Assembly (NCBI GenBank): GCA_964398215.1 | Contig: CAYNNP010000054.1 | Span: 1-29,197, forward strand | From: CAYNNP01 sp964398215 | Lineage (GTDB): Bacteria > Planctomycetota > Planctomycetia > Pirellulales > Pirellulaceae | DNA length: 29,197 nt | Reading direction: 5' to 3' | Shown: in pieces, positions 26,968-29,197 of the stretch | Layout of the letters: each line of letters begins with the position of its first letter | Position numbering within the stretch: the stretch's first letter is position 1 | The notes under the pieces: generated by a model | What the model was told of the DNA's origin: nothing | What the model saw: only the letters and a program-made list of their open reading frames with translations | Database searches by the model: none | Program-made: the position numbers and the translations under genes

Positions 26968-28479
26968 ATGTCTACTTCTGCCGAACCCGAAGCGGGTGCC
27001 GACACCCAAGAAAAGCCACCTATCAATCTACAGGTCAAAGTAGAAACCACGCATCCATGCGAACGACAGGTGGTTGTGACGATCCCGCGCACCGAAGTCG
27101 ATCGATACATGGGCGATGCGTTCGATCAGCTCGCACCAGAGGCGCAAGTCCCTGGGTTCCGTGCTGGGCGTGCGCCACGAAAGCTGGTTGAAAAGCAATT
27201 TCGCGATCGCGTTTCAGAACAGGTCAAAGGCTCTTTGCTGATGGACAGCTTAGGCCAAGTAACTGACTCGCAAGATTTTTCACCCATCAGCGAACCAGAC
27301 TTCGATTACGAGTCCATCGAAATTCCTGAAAAGGGCGATTTCGTTTTTCAATTTACCGTTGAGGTTCGTCCAGAATTCGATACGCCGAAATGGCGTGGTT
27401 TGAAATTCGTAAAACCAGTTGAAAACATCACTGACGAAAATGTCAGCGAAAGCTTGAACCGCGTGATGGCGCGTTACGGTTCCTGGGAAGCCACCGACGA
27501 AGCTGCTGCGATCGAAGATCGCGTTTCAGTGAACCTGACCTTCACAAATGACGGAAAGACACTTTCGGAACTTGAAGAAGAAGGTATCACGCTGCGTAAA
27601 TCGCTTAGCTTTAGCGATGGTGTGATCGAAGATTTTGGCAAGCTTCTCACTGGTGCCAAAGAAGGCGATACCGTCAAAGCGAAGGTTGTGATGGGTGAAT
27701 CCATCAGCGACGAAGAGTTGGCGGGCAAGACCGTGGATGCTTCTGTCGAAGTGGTTGAAATCCAAAAACTGGAAACACCTGAAATCAGTGATTCAATCCT
27801 GGAAGAACTTGGTGACTTTGAGTCCGAAGAAGAACTAAAGGAATTCATTCGCGATTCGCTAACACGCCAAGCCGATTATCGAACACAACAAGCCGTACGT
27901 AGTGCGGTTGTTGAACTGCTAACTGATTCAGCAAAATTTGAATTGCCCAAGGATTTGGTTCGGCGTCAGACGAGCCGGGAGCTTGAGCGTCGAATCTTGG
28001 AACTCAGACGCAGCGGTTTTGATAACGACATGATCCGCAGTTATGTGAATTCCAACTCACGAAACCAGCAAGCTGTCACCGAAAATGCTCTTCGTGAACA
28101 CTTCATTCTTGAGCAAATCGCTGAGGAAGAAAAAGTTGACGTTGATTCTGGTGACTACGATGAAGAAATTCGCCTGATCGCTCAGCAAAGCGAGATGACA
28201 GAGCGAAGCGTTCGAGCGAGACTTGAAAAGAATGGTCAAATGGACGCTCTTCGCAATCAAATCGTCGAACGCAAAGTCATCGACATGGTTGTCAGCGAAG
28301 CGAAAGTTTCGGAAAAGAAGGTCAAGGAAGAAGACGAGGCCGCAACCGATTTCGCGATCTATCACAGCGTACTGGCCGCTAAGAATCTCGATGCGATTCC
28401 TGAAGCCAAGTACGACGACAATCGCCCTGCTGGAACCGAAGACGATTCAGCTGGCAAGGACACCAAAGACAAGGACTGA
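26968..28479 (+). CDS. tig: trigger factor (ribosome-associated chaperone)
   Basis: Trigger factor binds at the ribosome exit tunnel and shields nascent chains. From ATG 26968 it has 503 aa, longer than the usual ~430-450 mainly through an Asp/Lys-rich C-terminal tail (ending KDTKDKD) and a short N-terminal lead. The ribosome-binding loop is visible as PGFRAGRAPRKLVEKQF, equivalent to the GFRxGxxP signature. A PPIase-like middle domain follows (AAIEDRVSVNLTF to VEVVEIQKLE), then the helical substrate cradle (ISDSILEELGDFESEEEL, REHFILEQIAEEEKV). The frame is open back to 26884, but those 28 residues have no family match. AAAGG lies about 11 nt upstream of the chosen ATG. No clpP/clpX follows, unlike the common tig-clpPX order. 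Confidence 0.94.
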   Translation: MSTSAEPEAGADTQEKPPINLQVKVETTHPCERQVVVTIPRTEVDRYMGDAFDQLAPEAQVPGFRAGRAPRKLVEKQFRDRVSEQVKGSLLMDSLGQVTDSQDFSPISEPDFDYESIEIPEKGDFVFQFTVEVRPEFDTPKWRGLKFVKPVENITDENVSESLNRVMARYGSWEATDEAAAIEDRVSVNLTFTNDGKTLSELEEEGITLRKSLSFSDGVIEDFGKLLTGAKEGDTVKAKVVMGESISDEELAGKTVDASVEVVEIQKLETPEISDSILEELGDFESEEELKEFIRDSLTRQADYRTQQAVRSAVVELLTDSAKFELPKDLVRRQTSRELERRILELRRSGFDNDMIRSYVNSNSRNQQAVTENALREHFILEQIAEEEKVDVDSGDYDEEIRLIAQQSEMTERSVRARLEKNGQMDALRNQIVERKVIDMVVSEAKVSEKKVKEEDEAATDFAIYHSVLAAKNLDAIPEAKYDDNRPAGTEDDSAGKDTKDKD

Positions 28480-28526
28480 TTGTCTTGGACGGGATTGACT
28501 TCCTGTCCTGCCATTTCAATGCAACG

Positions 28527-28565
28527 TAGGGCCGGTTCCTGTTTGGAGCCGGCCCTATTTGTTTA
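28527..28565 (+). terminator. intrinsic terminator after tig
   Basis: TAGGGCCGG (28527-28535) pairs with CCGGCCCTA (28549-28557) and is followed by TTTGTTTA. It lies about 50 bp after the tig stop, between two converging genes, and with its A-rich other side may serve both. Confidence 0.8.
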
Positions 28566-28580
28566 AAGGCTGTTTCCCGC

Positions 28581-28940
28581 TCAGGAATCGACAGCGTGTT
28601 CTTGCAGTTCTTCGATGCTTGCGAACTCTAATGCCGAGATATGGGTTGCTTCCAGTACAACTCCTGGAGCCATTCCTGCGTCGTAGGCTTCTTTCCATCG
28701 TGCCGCACACAAACACCAGCGGTCTCCTGGCAACAACCCAGGAAACATCGGGTTGGGCGTCGAGAGGTCGTTGCCACGTTCGCGGCTGAACTCCAAAAAC
28801 CGCGCAGTGACTTGGGAGCAAACAACATGCAGTCCAGCGTCTTCGCGACCAGTATTGCAGCACCCGTCCCGAAAGAATCCGGTCATCGGATTCGTGCTAC
28901 AGGTTTCCAAGTCCGTCCCAAGTACATTTTTCGCGGGCAT
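28581..28940 (-). CDS. DUF2237 family protein
   Basis: A 119-aa protein that matches the conserved DUF2237 pattern almost throughout: NVLGTDLETCSTNPMTGFFR, DGCCNTGREDAGLHVVC, FLEFSRERGNDLSTPNP, FPGLLPGDRWCLCAARW, APGVVLEATH. The many conserved cysteines (C14, C27, C28, C41, C76, C78) are typical of the family. No biochemical function is known to me. GAGAG lies upstream of the ATG at 28940. It converges on trigger factor. Confidence 0.92.
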   Translation of the reverse strand: MPAKNVLGTDLETCSTNPMTGFFRDGCCNTGREDAGLHVVCSQVTARFLEFSRERGNDLSTPNPMFPGLLPGDRWCLCAARWKEAYDAGMAPGVVLEATHISALEFASIEELQEHAVDS

Positions 28941-28959
28941 AATTCTCTCAAGCTAATTG

Positions 28960-29109
28960 TTAGGCGACTGGCAGATCGTATCGAACCAGTTGCGCAGTGA
29001 CAGGCAACAAGTCTTTTATACCCCACAAGCGGTCCAGTGTGGCCTTCGGACGCGGTTTGGCACCGTTGTCTTTACCAGTGTTTAACCGGCTATCGCCCTG
29101 CGGCTCAGA
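28960..29109 (-). pseudogene. probable 3' remnant of a protein gene
   Basis: An open minus-strand frame of 49 codons ends in TAA at 28960-28962, 19 bp before the DUF2237 start. Residues such as AKPRPKATLDRLWGIKDLL and VTAQLVRYDLPVA have the composition of a real protein C-terminus. The frame has no ATG, and upstream it runs into GTTTAACCGG-type repeat sequence and then a stop at 29110-29112, as if the 5' part were lost or replaced by repeats. I do not recognise the family. It could also be a chance open frame or a small gene with an unusual start. Confidence 0.3.
29080..29109 (+). repeat. degenerate half-copy of the GTTTAACCGG repeat
   Basis: GTTTAACCGGC at 29080-29090 matches the outer 11 bases of the inverted repeat at 29116-29189, followed by a diverged GC-rich part (CGCCCTGCGGCTC). 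It lies 36 bp before that element in the same orientation as its left arm. Confidence 0.5.
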
Positions 29110-29115
29110 TTAGTT

Positions 29116-29189
29116 GTTTAACCGGCAGCCGAAGGCGCACGTGATCATCCAAGTTGGCACCCGCGTGCGCCTACGGCTACCGGTTAAAC
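29116..29189. repeat. 26-bp imperfect inverted repeat (REP/MITE-like)
   Basis: The left arm (29116-29141, starting GTTTAACCGGCAGCCG) and right arm (29164-29189, ending GGCTACCGGTTAAAC) pair at 24 of 26 positions around a 22-bp centre. No coding capacity, so it is a palindromic extragenic or MITE-like unit. I recall similar CCGGTTAAAC sequences between genes in Rhodopirellula genomes; that is memory, not a search. It abuts the window's right edge, so further copies may follow. Confidence 0.7.
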
Positions 29190-29197
29190 GAAAGAAT

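Overview
The window looks like chromosomal DNA of a marine planctomycete close to Rhodopirellula (Pirellulaceae). This rests on moderate GC content, weak or absent Shine-Dalgarno sites with several TTG/GTG starts, a small one-helix protein with leucine-rich-repeat-like segments of a kind I associate with this group, a single-domain GlmU-type nucleotidyltransferase, and GTTTAACCGG-type inverted repeats at the right edge. The assignment is inferred from gene content and style; no 16S rRNA is present.

Layout, left to right: an initiator tRNA-Met (minus); a small DUF1499 membrane protein (minus) divergent from rarA (plus); a one-helix LRR-like protein (plus); a three-gene heavy-metal-type RND efflux operon on the minus strand (TolC-like lipoprotein, periplasmic adaptor, CusA/CzcA-type pump). 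Divergent from that operon is a two-gene plus-strand signalling unit: an ammonium transporter fused to a hybrid histidine kinase (Amt, linker, PAS, HisKA, HATPase, REC, REC, Hpt; 1339 aa), and 9 bp downstream a REC-PAS-GGDEF-EAL protein (721 aa). Then come an LpxL/HtrB-type acyltransferase (minus), the overlapping glmU-like and prs genes (plus), an exported protein of unknown function (plus), a second RND operon (TetR regulator, adaptor, HAE-type pump; minus), tRNA-Gly (minus), trigger factor (plus), a DUF2237 gene (minus), and a repeat-rich edge with a probable gene remnant.

The most interesting unit is the Amt-kinase/c-di-GMP pair. All parts of a phosphorelay are visible: ammonium pore, PAS, H634, D922, D1107 and H1281 in the kinase, then D96 in the partner, whose output domains keep the residues for both making (GGDEF) and degrading (EAL) cyclic di-GMP. 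The reading is that external or permeating ammonium is converted directly into a change of c-di-GMP. Amt-histidine kinase fusions are known, including one from the anammox planctomycete Kuenenia; the two-REC-plus-Hpt form with a dedicated bifunctional c-di-GMP enzyme next to it is what deserves follow-up.

The two efflux operons differ in logic. The first carries its own outer-membrane factor and shows His-rich and Asp/Glu-rich insertions in its periplasmic parts. The second lacks an outer-membrane factor but begins with a TetR gene preceded by two palindromes that look like its operator. The rest is housekeeping: replication restart (rarA), lipid A acylation, UDP-GlcNAc and PRPP synthesis, protein folding, and two tRNAs.
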